From: Bidens hawaiensis
Taxonomy: Eukaryota; Streptophyta; Magnoliopsida; Asterales; Asteraceae
Assembly: GCA_021521415.1 (NCBI GenBank)
Contig: JAIQDT010000234.1
Span: forward strand, 434,001 to 498,000
DNA length: 64,000 nt
Reading direction: 5' to 3'
Shown piece after piece: positions 22,607 through 34,399 of the stretch (position 1 is the first letter of the stretch; each line of letters starts with the position of its first letter). Made by a program: the position numbers and the translations under genes. The notes beneath the pieces are model-generated. The model had not been told where the DNA came from. It saw only the letters and a list, made by a program, of their open reading frames with translations, and ran no database searches.

Positions 22607-23095
22607 TTAACCTAAGCTTATGGTTGCCAAATGCCAAGTTAACAGTACCTGTTTTGCAATCAATTTTGGCATTTCTTTGGCCAAAAATGGCCTACCGAGT
22701 ATAACCGTGGGCTGTTTAGTTCTCTCACCCGAAACATAATCGACAACCAAAAAGTCAACTGGATAGTAAAATTCTTCTACCTTAACAATTACCTCATGTA
22801 GCATTCCTCGGGGAAGTTTCAATGTTTGGTAGGCTAAAACAACCGTGGTAGCAGCTGCCCAAAGCGAACCAAAGTTATAATGATCGTATAGACTTCCCGG
22901 GAGGATACTAATACTAGCTCCAAGATCTAAGAGTGCTAGTGTCATTTTAAAATCACCCACCTGAATGGATATAATGGGCGTCCCCAGAACTTGTAGCTTA
23001 CGTGGAAGAGCACCCGAAAGAATTGCACTCACATTATTAGTCAAATGAATCTTTTGATTCCTCTTTTGTGTGCACAAATATTTTAGATACTTAGC
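22607..23095 (-). pseudogene. Athila-type retroviral aspartic protease
   Basis: The open frame covers a pepsin-like retroelement protease. Visible features are NNVSAILSGALPRKLQVLGT, the active-site region LLDLGASISILPGSLY (about 22890-22940 on plus coordinates), LPRGMLHEVIVKVEEFYYPVDF and VILGRPFLAK. The DLGAS active site is usual for Athila/Tat elements. The start of the frame (YLKYLCTQKR) continues across the E3 insertion into LLDAIKQVTAYAK at 26914-26960, so the ORF was interrupted by E3 and is not a complete protein. Confidence 0.8.
23091..23095. other. Target site duplication TTAGC, left of E3
   Basis: TTAGC flanks both ends of E3 (23091-23095 and 26914-26918), directly outside TGTCACACC and TGTCACA. 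A 5-base duplication is typical of LTR-retrotransposon integration. Confidence 0.9.
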
Positions 23096-23599
23096 TGTCA
23101 CACCCCGTTAAGCGAATTGCGGAAGCGTAAAACGGAAATGCAACAGATACAACTGGTATCAAATACATTGTTCATAAAGAAACATTACTAACTAATTTAC
23201 AATATATTACATCGCTCTAACATCTTTTACAAACTAGGTGATACAATCAAACAGGTTCTTCAATTACTTTACTTCTAACTCAAATGCCCACGACATCAAT
23301 CATCAGCCAGACACGTAACGCACAGGAAATTACTTCTCATATCTGATTACCTGAAAAGCATGTTAAAACAGGTCAACTACGAATAGTTGGTGAGTTTCAT
23401 AAGTTTAACAAAATCAGTTCTGCGTACCACACAGTCATAGTTTGTATGTACGAACGTATGTAAAAATACGTATTTACGTTTGTATAAATATGTACAGCCA
23501 TATCTTTTTGTGTGCATATGCACACATGTAAGTTTATAATATGTATTCGAAATTTCTGTAAAATCGTGATTGTTTGTTAGTACTACCTGTTTCTAATTT

Positions 23600-24340
23600 C
23601 CGTTTTTAACCAACCACTGTGGACCCCCTTCCTCCCACAACGGTTCCACATAAACTTAACCATTGTGGCCCCCCTTCCGCCCACAACGGTTTCGCGTTAA
23701 CATCAACCACTGTGGTCCCCCTTCCACCCACAATGATTCCACGTGAACTCAAACATTATATAGTGTACACGCAAATAATTTGTATATTCTACACATAGTA
23801 TTTCCTACGGCTAATCACATTGCATGTATATATAGACACATATACACATATAGTATTTATCACGTATCACCAAATACTGTGGCCCCCCATCCGCCCACAA
23901 TACGCATAATCACATTATTTTCTTAACATTCATGTCATAATCAAGTTAGTTCGTTTAATAAGTTGCAGCAGAACTTGGCTCATAGGCCATACTCTACTTT
24001 AGTTTATAAGTTGCAGCAGAACTTGGCTCATAGGCCATACTCAACTTTAGTTTAGTAAGTTGCAGTTGCAGCAGAACATGGCTCATAGGCCATACTCAAC
24101 TTTAGTTTAGTAAGTTGCAGCAGAACTTGGCTCATATGCCATATTCAACTTTAGTTTATAAGTTGCAGCAGAACTTGGCTCATAGGCCATACTCTACTTT
24201 AGTTTATAAGTTGCAGCAGAACTTGGCTCATAGGCCATACTCAACTTTAGTTTATAAGTTGCAGCAGAACTTGGCTCGTAGGCCATACTCAACTTTAGTT
24301 TAGTACTATTGTGCCCCCCCCCCTTTCCGCCCACAATAGC
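23600..24340. repeat. Dispersed CCACTGTGGCCCCCTTCCGCCCACAA motif copies
   Basis: At least five variants of the GTGGCCCCCTTCCGCCCACA type occur near 23616, 23662, 23708, 23878 and 24308. Single copies are found in E1, E2 and E4. The core CCACTGTGG is nearly self-complementary. The role is unknown. Confidence 0.7.
23960..24305. repeat. Seven tandem units of about 47-48 bases in E3
   Basis: The unit contains aagttgcagcagaacttggc then tcataggccatactc and recurs seven times with small changes. Because 48 is divisible by 3, a 16-residue periodic ORF appears over four units. It has no other support. E4 and E2 lack this array. Confidence 0.92.
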
Positions 24341-26913
24341 CCCATGGTCATTACAGACCACGTTATTTCATCAACCTGTTGTGTTTAGCATTATATAGCG
24401 TATTTGTATAAACAGGTTGTCACGTATGATTTCATTATGTTTTGGCATTCGTAGTGTTTCCATTTAATATATCAATCACGATAATAATCACCTTTCCTTA
24501 GCACGTAGTTTATCATTATGTTTGTAGGAATTTTTCATATATGAAGGTTCAGGTATTTTTCGTTCTAAACCGTTTTCAGATAGATAATGCATATGAACAT
24601 GCTTTTCATTCCAAAAGTTTGTAAACAGTTTGAAAAAAGGGGTCATGAAACTCACGGTTTTGTAGGCACTCGGTGCGAGATCAGCACGGGGTTCGTTTCC
24701 CTTGCTATCACTTAGTCCCTATAGTCCATATTATAATAATATTAATATTTTAATATTATTATAATCTCACTACTAAGCTGGGCTGTATAACTAATTTGGG
24801 TATATCTGGAATGCCCAGAAAGTGGCAATAGGCTTAGGTTGTGATGTTGTTCAATGTCTAATACTTAAAACCGAACTTGGCTTAGATTCCCGTTTTCCCA
24901 GCTGGGCCAAGTTGTTCGTTTACGCGTTCAGAAAATAGTTATGGGAAAATAAGCTTGGGTAAATGTATTGGTTAATAAAATGATTAAGTTATAAAGAAGG
25001 ATCACATACTGGGGTCCCGGATTAGCCATGGGGTCGTTTCCGTTTATTCAGTTTGATTTGAGAAGAAACGCGCACAATCCACCCGGATTGTCCAGGTTTC
25101 TCATAGAAAAGTTCGTTTTTACTTAATTAATCCGAAAATATGATTTTTGATCACTCTTGGTGTTTTGATATTTTCGTAGGTTCGTTAGTCGCGAACTTAC
25201 CGGTTTTTATAAAAACTGAATTTGCTTAATCTTCAAATTAGTATAATTAATTAACCGTTAATCATTAAATTATGAAAATTTAGCCACTTATCAATTAAAA
25301 TATGTATATTTTTATAAAAATATTTCTGGAATTATTTATTGATTTATTAATTTATAAAAATTCATTTTATCAGCTATATTTCGCCTGAAAATCGTCCGTT
25401 TATCCTAAACTATTTCCAAAAATTCCACCAAAATTTCTGAATACTCAAATCATGTCCCAAAACAATATATATCAATTCCAGAATGTAAAAGGCTTGTTCA
25501 ATAATCTTTTTGGCCCAAATTCGGCTATAAAAATTCGCACGAACGCATATGTACGAAACACCTTTAGACTTCTCCAAATGATATCAAAATTCACATGTGA
25601 TCAAAATACATCAAATCAGAGTTCCCAGAAAAATTTCATAATTTTTGAAGTATTTTAGCTATTTTTCCCAAATAAACGTCCCAATTTGGTAATAAATTCG
25701 CCAAATATTCTCGGATGGTCGAAAAATTACCAAATTTGAACAGGGACGTATTGTCATGGTCCTTGATATCTCTGAAAAATTTCAAGTCCTAACAACATGC
25801 ACATCACAACCTTAACCTAAATAGCCCGTAAGCAAGTGTTTCGGCATTACCTTAGCGGGTTTGGCTCGTTTTTGACTTTTTAATTAAGTTTTCAGGTTCT
25901 TGTACTTCTAAGAAAGCTAGGTACAAGTCCTATATCATAAACCAAGCAATATTTCATCAACATAACAGCCCTTAACTTAGGGTTTCGGCTAGTGCATAAA
26001 AACGAACTTTTGAACCGTAAAAACGTCGTTTCAACCCTTTAATCCGTGTTTATAGCCAAAAAACTATGAAAACAGGTTCCTTACCATGTGTATGTTCAAA
26101 ACATGTTTATGGACCATTTTTAGGGTTTTTACATGGTTAGGAATGATTTTTGGCAATCAAACTATGTTTATTTGGTATTAATCAATATCAAACAAGTGTA
26201 AAAGTAGCTTATTTAAGTTGTTTACCTTAGGGTTTCTTGAGTTTTTGGCTGGAGAAGAAGATTTCCAGAAGTTGTGTTGAAAATATGTGTAAAAATATCT
26301 TAAATCTAGTTTATATGTGAAAGGAAAACAAAGGGGGGTGGGGTGGCGGCCGCGGCCGGAGCTCCATGGGCTCATTTTGGGCCCATTTTGGCCCAAGTTT
26401 CTGATTTCTCAAGCCCAAATACGAAAAGACCCGGCCCAAATTTAATTCGGGTTCGGTTTTTGACGCGAAAAACTTATCGGGTGCGACAAACGGAGCGAAA
26501 ACGAGTGTTTTTCGGCTAGTTTTGTGTAAAATTATAAAAACATACTATACGTTTGTAAAAATCAAAAATATTTTCACGGATCGCTTAAAACATTTCAATT
26601 AAGTATTTGGTAAGTCTTTTTCGGCTTAACGGATGACACAATGCTTGGTTTGTAACTATCTTTCGCGTTTAAATCTATAGCGGGTAGTTAAACGAGCATG
26701 TTTTCGTTTAACTAGTTTGCTATCATACTAAGGCCTTAATATCAATATGTTGGCTTAAAATAGACATATATCTCGTATAGATGGCCCCTCGGGATATCTG
26801 GGTCATAACCAGACCCATTCGGTTAATCGTTCGTTCGTTACGCAATAAGCGGTTAAACGCTTATTCAAGTTTGTAAGTACTAAGGTGTACTCGGTTTTGC
26901 CACGGATGTCACA

Positions 26914-28227
26914 TTAGCATAGGCAGTAACTTGTTTTATGGCATCTAATAGGGGAATGCTACATTTTTTAATGTTTCCCACATTTCCTCTTGTTGAGGGC
27001 CCCGTTTAGATGCCATCTTCGCCTTTGATGGTGCCAACAAAGCATCGGGATAGGGGATGGTTTTATGCTTCCCCTTATCCTTAGAGTTGTTAGTATCATC
27101 CTTCATAACTAGTTCGGTAATTTTGTTTTAATTTTTATTATTTTCAGTTAAAATAGCTGGTTCCGATTCGTCATCGCAAATGATATTTTCATCAATTTCT
27201 TTCGCCACCCCATCAACCCTTGGTGGTGGAATCCCAATCTTTGTTATCATATTTCTTACTGCTTCTTAACATACTTACATAGTTGGCGTGTTCTCGAGCT
27301 CGAACTGAAGTGCTATGGATTTACAATGGTGTCACTCGGTAACTGACCCGCACTTTTCTGCAACTTTGTCATATTTGCAGCGAGCTGACCAATCTGATTT
27401 CACATCACCTCTGAAGATTTATCCTGTAAGTCAAACTATTTCTGTGTGTCTTTATGATTATCTGTCACCAACTTCAACAGTGCCTCCAATTTCGAGTGTA
27501 CCAAGTCGTCTAAATTACTCGAAAATCCCTTATGCTGATCCTGACTCTGATTACCTGATGAACTGTTACCCCAGTAACCATCTCAATTATAACCCTCACT
27601 GCTGTTCTGATTATAAGAACCCTACTGATAACCGCCCTGACGGTGGCTATTTTGCTGTCGGTTCTGACTGGACCCCAGAAAGTTCTGGTTTGACTGACCC
27701 GAGGCATTCCTATATCTGAAGTTTTGGTGGTTCCTCAGGCCCAGGTGATAAGTATTTGCATTAAACCCTTAGCCTTTGGAATCCTTATAAGCATAATTCA
27801 CCTCTTTCTCTTCGGGATACTCCTCATCATCAATCACGGGGCAATTTTCTTTTTTGAGCCCTAACCCACCACAATCCTCACACACTAGGAACTTTACTCC
27901 AACTTTACCAACATCTTTCTTTTTATCTCTTCTATAAACTGCCAGCACCTGTTCCAATTATGCGATCCTCTCATATTCATCCGAAGCCGATTTAACTGAC
28001 CGGGTATTAACCAACTTCCTCCTTCTCTCGGCTGAGGTTTCTGACTTGAAATCTTCACACTTAAATTCCAAAAAATCCCAATCATTCTCTTTCGACTGGT
28101 TTAACAGTTAACCATTACATGATGCCTTCAAATACTTCCTATCCTCATATGTCAACCCCTTAACAAAACTCTTCACCAATTACCACAACTCAATCTAATG
28201 GTGCGGGCATTTTCTAATCATCTCCTT
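26914..28227 (-). pseudogene. gag: Athila-type gag, C-terminal half
   Basis: Minus-strand frames read, in order, KEMIRKCPHH (28227), LVKSFVKGLTYEDRKYLKAS, NDWDFLEFKCEDFKS, a degraded zinc knuckle VCEDCGGLGLKKENCP (about 27860-27900), a Gln/Asn/Ser-rich stretch, LEALLKLVTDNHKDTQK with NQIGQLAANMTKLQ (27350-27470), and LLDAIKQVTAYAK at the end. This is the standard order for an Athila gag running into protease. Several stops (for example after HH and after KASCNG) and frameshifts make it non-functional. It is cut on the right by the Sirevirus LTR at 28228 and on the left by E3. Confidence 0.72.
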
Positions 28228-29264
28228 TGTTGGGTCGCATTTTTGACAAGGAAGATTGGAATCTTCTCAACCTCCCTAGAAAACGGCTAAGTATGGACTT
28301 CGAGCAAGCTTGGGATAGAGCATTGTTTTACTACTTTGAGCAAGGTCTTCAGAACCATTTGTGGTTGATTCTTCTAAGTGTAAGGCTTCGAGCAAGCTAC
28401 ACTTCAACAAGCAAGAGTATTCCTCTATCGAGCATGGATTGCCAATCGAGCAAACAGCTTGATCATACAAGTTTTAACCAAGTGTTACGAGCACAGGATG
28501 TTCGAGCACATGGGGACTAGCATGGATGCAATAAGAAGATGTCATATGCTCAAAGCAAGGACTTCGAGCATGGTTCAGTTCCCCGAGCAAGATTTACATC
28601 CAAGCATGATAATGATTGTTCAATAAGTCTCTTTAGACAAGACTGAAGACATCAAGAAGAATGAGCTTGCTCGATGGACTAGTTCGAGCAAAGAATGGAT
28701 TAGTCAAGAGGAATGAAGCTTGCTGGAGGAGAATATCTTCACTGAAGATATTCTAACTAAAGTATGCTTGAATACACTCATCGAGCATACCTAGCATAGT
28801 AAGTCTGCTCGATCAAGCTACTGATCATGCTCGAAGACTCTTACACTTGTATTTGTTTTTTGTCTTTCATTATGTAATAAGTAGGGATTCTAGAAGGAAT
28901 GTCAGGGTCTATAAATAGGGTCCTAGGTTCCCAACGAACAGACGGATAAAAACGCGACAAAAGGATTACAAGAAAACTTTCCAAAGAATATTCTCCTTGT
29001 TTCCTTGTACCGCCGCCGCCGTCACGAAACCCTAGATATTCCACTTATTGTTTCATTGAATGATGCATTTATTACAGTAAATCTTTGTCTTTGTATTTGC
29101 TTGCACTGAATATTTATTTTTGTTTCATTTGTTATCATATCACACCTTCATTCCCATCCGTTGGATATCCTGATTCGTCGGGATATTCAATAGGCCTTTG
29201 GGTTATTGAGTCTGTGTGTTTTTGTCAACCTTTCTAAGGTTTCACCTGACTTTCGGTCCTGACA
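28228..29264 (+). repeat. Sirevirus 5' LTR
   Basis: The 1037-base LTR runs from TGTTGGGTCGCATTTTTG to TTCGGTCCTGACA. The TATA box TATAAATAG is at 28910. It matches the three 3' LTRs in the window. The left flank is tcctt. The right partner is lost, so the target duplication cannot be confirmed. Confidence 0.93.
28910..28918 (+). promoter_or_regulatory. TATA box of the Sirevirus 5' LTR
   Basis: TATAAATAG lies about 680 bases into the LTR, at the same relative position as in the other copies. It would drive the genomic transcript. Confidence 0.7.
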
Positions 29265-29266
29265 AG

Positions 29267-29278
29267 TGGTATCAGAGC
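29267..29278 (+). other. Primer binding site, tRNA-iMet type
   Basis: TGGTATCAGAGC lies two bases after the LTR and is complementary to the 3' end of plant initiator methionine tRNA. This is the usual primer for plant copia elements. Confidence 0.93.
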
Positions 29279-29372
29279 ATTGGAAGCTCGCTGAAGGCCA
29301 CGAGACCGAAGGTGTGTGAGAAAGCTTGTAGCCTTACTCTGTTTGTCTGCATCAAAGTTCAGATCTGCTGAA

Positions 29373-32136
29373 ATGGAAGACAAGGGAGTTTCTACGAACA
29401 AGATTCCAAGACTTCTTGGACAAGAAAACTATATTAAATCGAAGGTGCTTTTTGAAGCAGCTGTGAACTATAACGACCCCGAACTCTGGACTTCTATCAC
29501 CGAGGGAAATTATGTTCCTTCGACTGTTCAAACAACAGTGCCACTATTGAGCTGAAAATGAAGAAAGGGGATGATAAGGCACTATCTATGCTGAAGCTAG
29601 GTCTATCTTGGGAAATACTGACAACTATCAATCATCACAAAACTGGTAAAGATATGTATAATGCAGTTATTGATATGTTTAAGGGCAATACAGAACCAAG
29701 AGACATTAAGAAGGATAGACTAAAGCAACAGCTAGATAGATTCAAGTTTAAGGATGGTGAAAGATTAAAATCAGTTTTGCAAAGGTTCACAGTGATTGTG
29801 AATGATATAAGAACAGCTGACCTGCAAATCTCTAATTTTGAGCTAAACAAGAAGCTTATGTCATCTTTGTCTGGTGAATGGTATACAGCTAGCAAATTCA
29901 TCAAGGAAAAGGCCAGTTTTCCCAACTTTAAGTTGGACTAGGTGATAGCTTTCCTCAAAGCTGCAGAACAAGAGATGATTGAAAATCACATGATTAGAGA
30001 GAATAAGCCCATTATTCCAATGAACAATGCTCTTGTAGCACCGATGGGCAATTTCTCTATCAACAATCAGCAACCAATTATTGAAGAGCCTTCTGAGACA
30101 AATTCAGCATGTGGTGGACAGACAAGATTCAATGTCCAGTTGATAGAAGATGATGTTGCTTCAACAGAAAGTGGACAGTCTACATTTATGTAGAACAATA
30201 CAAGCCAAGGAACTGATTACCAAGCATTGTTCTCAGTGTTCACTGATTCATATCAGGCATTTGTGGCCAAGAACCTGATCAACACAAGCATTGTGCAGGA
30301 AGACCTTGAGCAAATTGATGCTGATGACTTAAAAGATATGGACATCAAATGGCAGCCTGCCATGTTAGTTGTGAGAAGCAAGAGGCTGTACAACAGGACA
30401 GGAAGATCAAATGGACCCAATGAAAGAATAGGTTTTGACAAATCAAAAGCCATCTGCTACAACTTTCAACAGCATGCACACTTCGCTAGAGAATGCAATA
30501 TGCCCAAGCAAGTGGGAAATCAAGTGAATCAAAATCACTTTTACCAGAATCAGAACCAAAACTTTCAGTATCAAAGAAATCAGATCACCAATCAAAACCC
30601 CTATCAGAACCAGAATATACCCCAGCAGCAACCTTTTTTGCCTCAAAGAAACAACCAACTGCAGATTCAGAACTACCAGAACAGAGTCAATCAAAATGCA
30701 ATGAATCAAGTTAGAGACCAAGGGAATGTTGCTGTCACAAGGGTACCTCAAGATGGGGAGTTTGACTGGAGTAATCATGCCACAGAATGGAGAAAGCAAA
30801 CATTGCTTTCTGGCCAAGGTGCAAGACAAGCCAAAATCATCAAATTCACAGGTACATTCTGATATCTCCATTTCTTATCTTCTTATTACAATTTATGAGC
30901 TCAATCAGGAAATTGGAAAGTGGAAGTCAGAATGTGGAAGAAAAGAAGTATTTCTGAATGTGTATGAGACTAGTGAAGCAACCTATGAAAACCAAATTAA
31001 GGGCCTAGAAGAAGATTGTATGCAAGCATACATAACTCAATCAAGAATGACAGTTGAGATTAAGGGATTGAAAAAGATGTATGCTAATGAAAAGCTTAAG
31101 AATGTTGAATTGTTGATTAAAATGGAATTCCTTAAATACCTGGTGTCTACAGGAAACATAGTAGGATATGTAGAAAAATGACAGATGAAGAGAGATACAA
31201 GAAGGTGCCATCACCTTTTTGTGACAGCTATTCATTAAAAGTGGATAAAGAGAGTAGGATGAGTATTTGAAATAGTTCAAGAATGTCTTTGAAGACACAA
31301 CCAAATTTATAAAACAATATGAAGATGTGATTGTTGACAACAACGGAGATTTTGTGATGAAGCAAAATGAGAAATCAGATAAGAAAAAGGTAGAAAAGAA
31401 AGATGAAGTGAAGAAGAAATGGAGTGAATACTCCAATGAGGAGAGTACTTGCAGCTGTGGAAGCACCAAGTCAATAAAAGCAAGAAAAAGAAGAAGGGAT
31501 CAAGCAAGAAAAGTGATGACAAGATTCCATGATTGCCTAAGATCACCCCTAAAATGAAGAAACACTATGATAAGATAAGAAAAGAACATGAGGTATTTGA
31601 CATTTGTACCAGACCTCAACGAAAGAACAGAAATGAGCAATCTTCAAGCTACTCATATGATCATATGCTCCACTATCCAGTTTTCTCTAATCATAAATTG
31701 TTTGATATTGGGGATGTGAATTATGTACCCATGAGAAGATTTGCTGCTGAACCAGAAGGGAGCTCCTCAAAATCACCATCCAAATTGAAGCCAATTGTGT
31801 TTATCAAAGAGAAATATCATTTGGTGCCTGATGTAAACAAACCAATTAAAATGGATTTCAACAACTCTTTATACCCAAAGACTTCCCTAAGCTTTGACTT
31901 CCCCCAAACCAAGTGACAGAATTAAAAACCAGCAATTGGTTGAGGATATGCGAAGTTATGCCAAGGTATGGTGTAAAAAGTGTGATGCTTATGGTCATCA
32001 TACTGATTCTTGTTGGTTTAAAGAAGAAGAGTTTGTTGTGCCATATGTGGTTTGTGGCTTTGATATGAAAGGATACAAGCAGATGTATCAAAGGTATTTG
32101 AATGAAATTCTGAAAATCAAAGATGAAAAGTTCTGA
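29373..32136 (+). pseudogene. gag: Sirevirus gag (capsid, nucleocapsid and C-terminal extension)
   Basis: The first ATG of the frame (29373) gives MEDKGVSTNKIPRLLGQENY. A frameshift near 29550 leads to the UBN2/capsid-like part (DRLKQQLDRFKFKDGERLKS). In-frame TAG codons stand at 29939 and 30191. DADDLKDMDIKWQPAMLVVR and a zinc knuckle near 30455 follow, but its second Cys is Phe (CYNFQQHAHFAREC), so zinc binding is lost there. An Asn/Gln-rich stretch, a coiled coil (30890-31180), a Lys-rich region (31327-31557) and an intact knuckle CKKCDAYGHHTDSC at 31972-32013 come after. The gag would package element RNA in the cytoplasm. Stops and frame changes rule out a full product. Confidence 0.82.
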
Positions 32137-32320
32137 AAATCAAGGACGATACAAAAGGATCAAACAAACCAGGAAAGAACAAAAAGTCAAATGAAAAAGG
32201 AAAAGCCAAAATGAGACCTGGTGTTCTTAATGGGGATGAAAAGTTCTTGATGAAGTAAGGGTTTGAACCAAGAGGGTTTCAAGGAAGACAAAGAAGGAGT
32301 TAAATGAATGGAAAGACTAT

Positions 32321-33000
32321 GTGATTGATCAAGTTGAAAACTGTATCATATCACCAGTTGTGAAAGTTGGGTCAGATTCAGACTCAGAAGGAAACTGTGA
32401 AGTTGTCTATGAAGATCCACATCTACTTCCAGTCCCAATTCATGATGAATCATTAATTAAATCTGAATTACAAACTGATGTAGTTTGTGACTCAGTATCT
32501 AACTGATTCTCCTTTGTGTATATGTGCAGGAACAGTCCATGAACATCAATGACCTATGGTATATGGACAGTGGATGTTCCAGGCACATGACGTGTGACAA
32601 AGAAGCTCTTGTCAATTATGAAAGAAAGTATGAAGGTCCAGTTGCCTTTGGGAGTGATTAAAATGGAGGGATGATTGTAGGAAGAGGCACTCTTACCAAT
32701 GGCAAAGTATCCTTTGAGAATGTGCTGCATGTTGAAGGACTACAATACAATCTACTCAGCATTTCTCAAGTTTGTGACAAAGGATAAAAAGTGGCTTTCA
32801 ATGATGAACACTGCCTAATCCTGAAGCCTGAATTTGTGATTCCAACTAAGATGATCATGATGATGGCTCCAAGGAATGGCAATCTCTATGAGCTTAGAAT
32901 GAACACAGCTACATCTAGAGGAGGTTCATGTTTTGTTTCCAAGGCCACTGAAAATGTGTCATGTCAATTTGAAGAACATGAAGAAGCTAGTGAAAGGTGA
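32321..33000 (+). pseudogene. pol: Sirevirus protease and start of the GAG-pre-integrase region
   Basis: The active-site block LWYMDSGCSRHMT has DSG at 32566-32574. It is followed by VGRGTLTNGKVSFENVLHVE and LQYNLLSISQVCDKG, the usual copia protease tail. TAA stops break the frame near 32658 and 32785. It would cleave the polyprotein if intact. The acidic stretch before it (32321-32506) belongs to the gag-protease linker. Confidence 0.8.
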
Positions 33001-33967
33001 AGATGTTGTTAGCCTTCTCACCAGAGATTTAAGCTTGAAGAAAATGCACATCTTGCCTAAAGGGAAAACAACACAAATCCTCTCACAAAAGCAAATTGAT
33101 AAATACTATTGATGAGGTCTTGAACTGATTCACATGGATCTTTTTGGTCCAGTGAGTGTTCCAAGTAATGGAAAGAAACGATACAGCCTGGTGATCACAG
33201 ATGACTACTCAAGATTTACTTGGGTTTACTTCATGAGCAGCAAAGATGAAACCCCGGAGTTGATTAAGACCTATGTGCTGAAGATGGAAAATCAGCTTGA
33301 AATGAAAGTGAAGGTCATTAGAAGTGATAATGGGACTGAATTCAAGAATGGACTAATGGAAGAATTATGTACTTCTAAGGTGATTTTTCAGCAATATAAT
33401 GCTCCAAGAACTCCTGAGCAGAATGGTGTTGCAGAAAGAAGAAACAGGACATTGATTGAAGCTGCAAGGACCATGATTGCTGATGCAAATCTGCCAGTTA
33501 CCTTCTGGGCAGAGGCAATCAATAATACTTGCTATGTGCAAAACAAGGTTCTTCTGAACAAGACTCAAAATAATACCCCATATGAGGTTATCTTCAAGAG
33601 GAAACCTTATGTGAAGTTCTTAAAGCCTTTTGGATGTAGATGCTCACTTCTAAATACAAAGGACTATCATAATAAATTCTAGTCAAAATCACTGGAATGT
33701 TTCTTTGTGGGCTACTCATCTCATTCAAAGGCTTACAGAGTCTATGTAAAGGAGCACATGGTAGTCATTGAGTCTTCTGACATTATCTTCAATGGAAACC
33801 ATTTCAATAATGTTGAAGGACCCAAATGGCTATTTGATTTGGAGAAGATGATCAAATCCTTCAAGATTTATAATGAAGACATGGATGACAGTATGTACAG
33901 AACAAGTTTTGAAGACAAAGGAAACCAAAAGCAACTTGATCTGACTATGGTCATCAGTTGCTCCTGA
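33001..33967 (+). pseudogene. pol: Sirevirus integrase
   Basis: The core domain shows MDLFGP with the first catalytic Asp at 33137, RSDNGTEF with the second near 33326 and GVAERRNRT with the Glu near 33434. The last two are 36 codons apart, the D-D35-E spacing. The region before it retains ILPKGKTTQILSQKQIDKYY, a decayed zinc-binding N-domain. A TAG near 33680 (NKF*) and a later frame end break it. The downstream VGYSSHSKAYRVY block is the copia integrase C-region. Confidence 0.85.
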
Positions 33968-34399
33968 AACTAATGGATTCACTTTTGAAAGAAACAATCA
34001 AGGAGCATGTGAAATAGATATCACTGGTCAAGAAGCAGCGATTGAAGTATCAAATGAAGGACCAAGTGATATGGAGAGTGAACCAGTGCCAAGTTAGCAG
34101 CAGGCTCAACTTGAAATGACAAATCAAGCTAAAGACAGGTTCCAGTCTCTGTTTGACTCTCCAAATTGGGTCAAATGAGGCATCATCTTCTACAAATATT
34201 CAAACTCAAGAAGCTGCTAAATATCAAGAGAGATATGAAAGTGAAGCTGCTGAATTGAACATGACAAATCTTGAAACGGAGGTTCCAGCACAACAAGGTG
34301 CAGACTAATTCTGTTGAAAGAAATCATCATGTAGAGAACATCATAGGAGACTTGCATGAGAGAGTCACTAGAAGTTCTTCTGAAAGAGCAAACATCTGT

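Larger units (their letters stand above)
23096..26913 (-). mobile_element. E3: complete long solo LTR (3.8 kb)
   Basis: The element runs from TGTCACACCCCG to GGATGTCACA with TG...CA ends and a perfect 5-base duplication. No gag or pol is present. It aligns with E4 (48076-51127) over most of its length but carries extra tandem repeats (23960-24305) and more copies of a CCACTGTGGCCCCC motif. A solo LTR left by LTR-LTR recombination is the simplest reading. A non-coding LARD-type element is the alternative. Small ORFs inside it (24115-24303, 25452-25658, 26178-26396) are not genes. Confidence 0.85.

Noticed and set aside
24115..24303. 62-codon ORF with a 16-residue repeat
   Set aside because: It is a by-product of a 48-base tandem repeat within a non-coding LTR. 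There is no independent start context and no conservation in E4.
23960..24305. CRISPR-like direct repeats
   Set aside because: The units are contiguous with no unique spacers, in a plant retroelement LTR.
27315..27719. 134-codon plus-strand ORF
   Set aside because: It overlaps the minus-strand Athila gag, whose motif order fits the family. The plus-strand translation resembles nothing.
29267..29278. Possible tRNA gene fragment
   Set aside because: It is only 12 bases, at the exact position of a retroelement primer binding site. No cloverleaf surrounds it.
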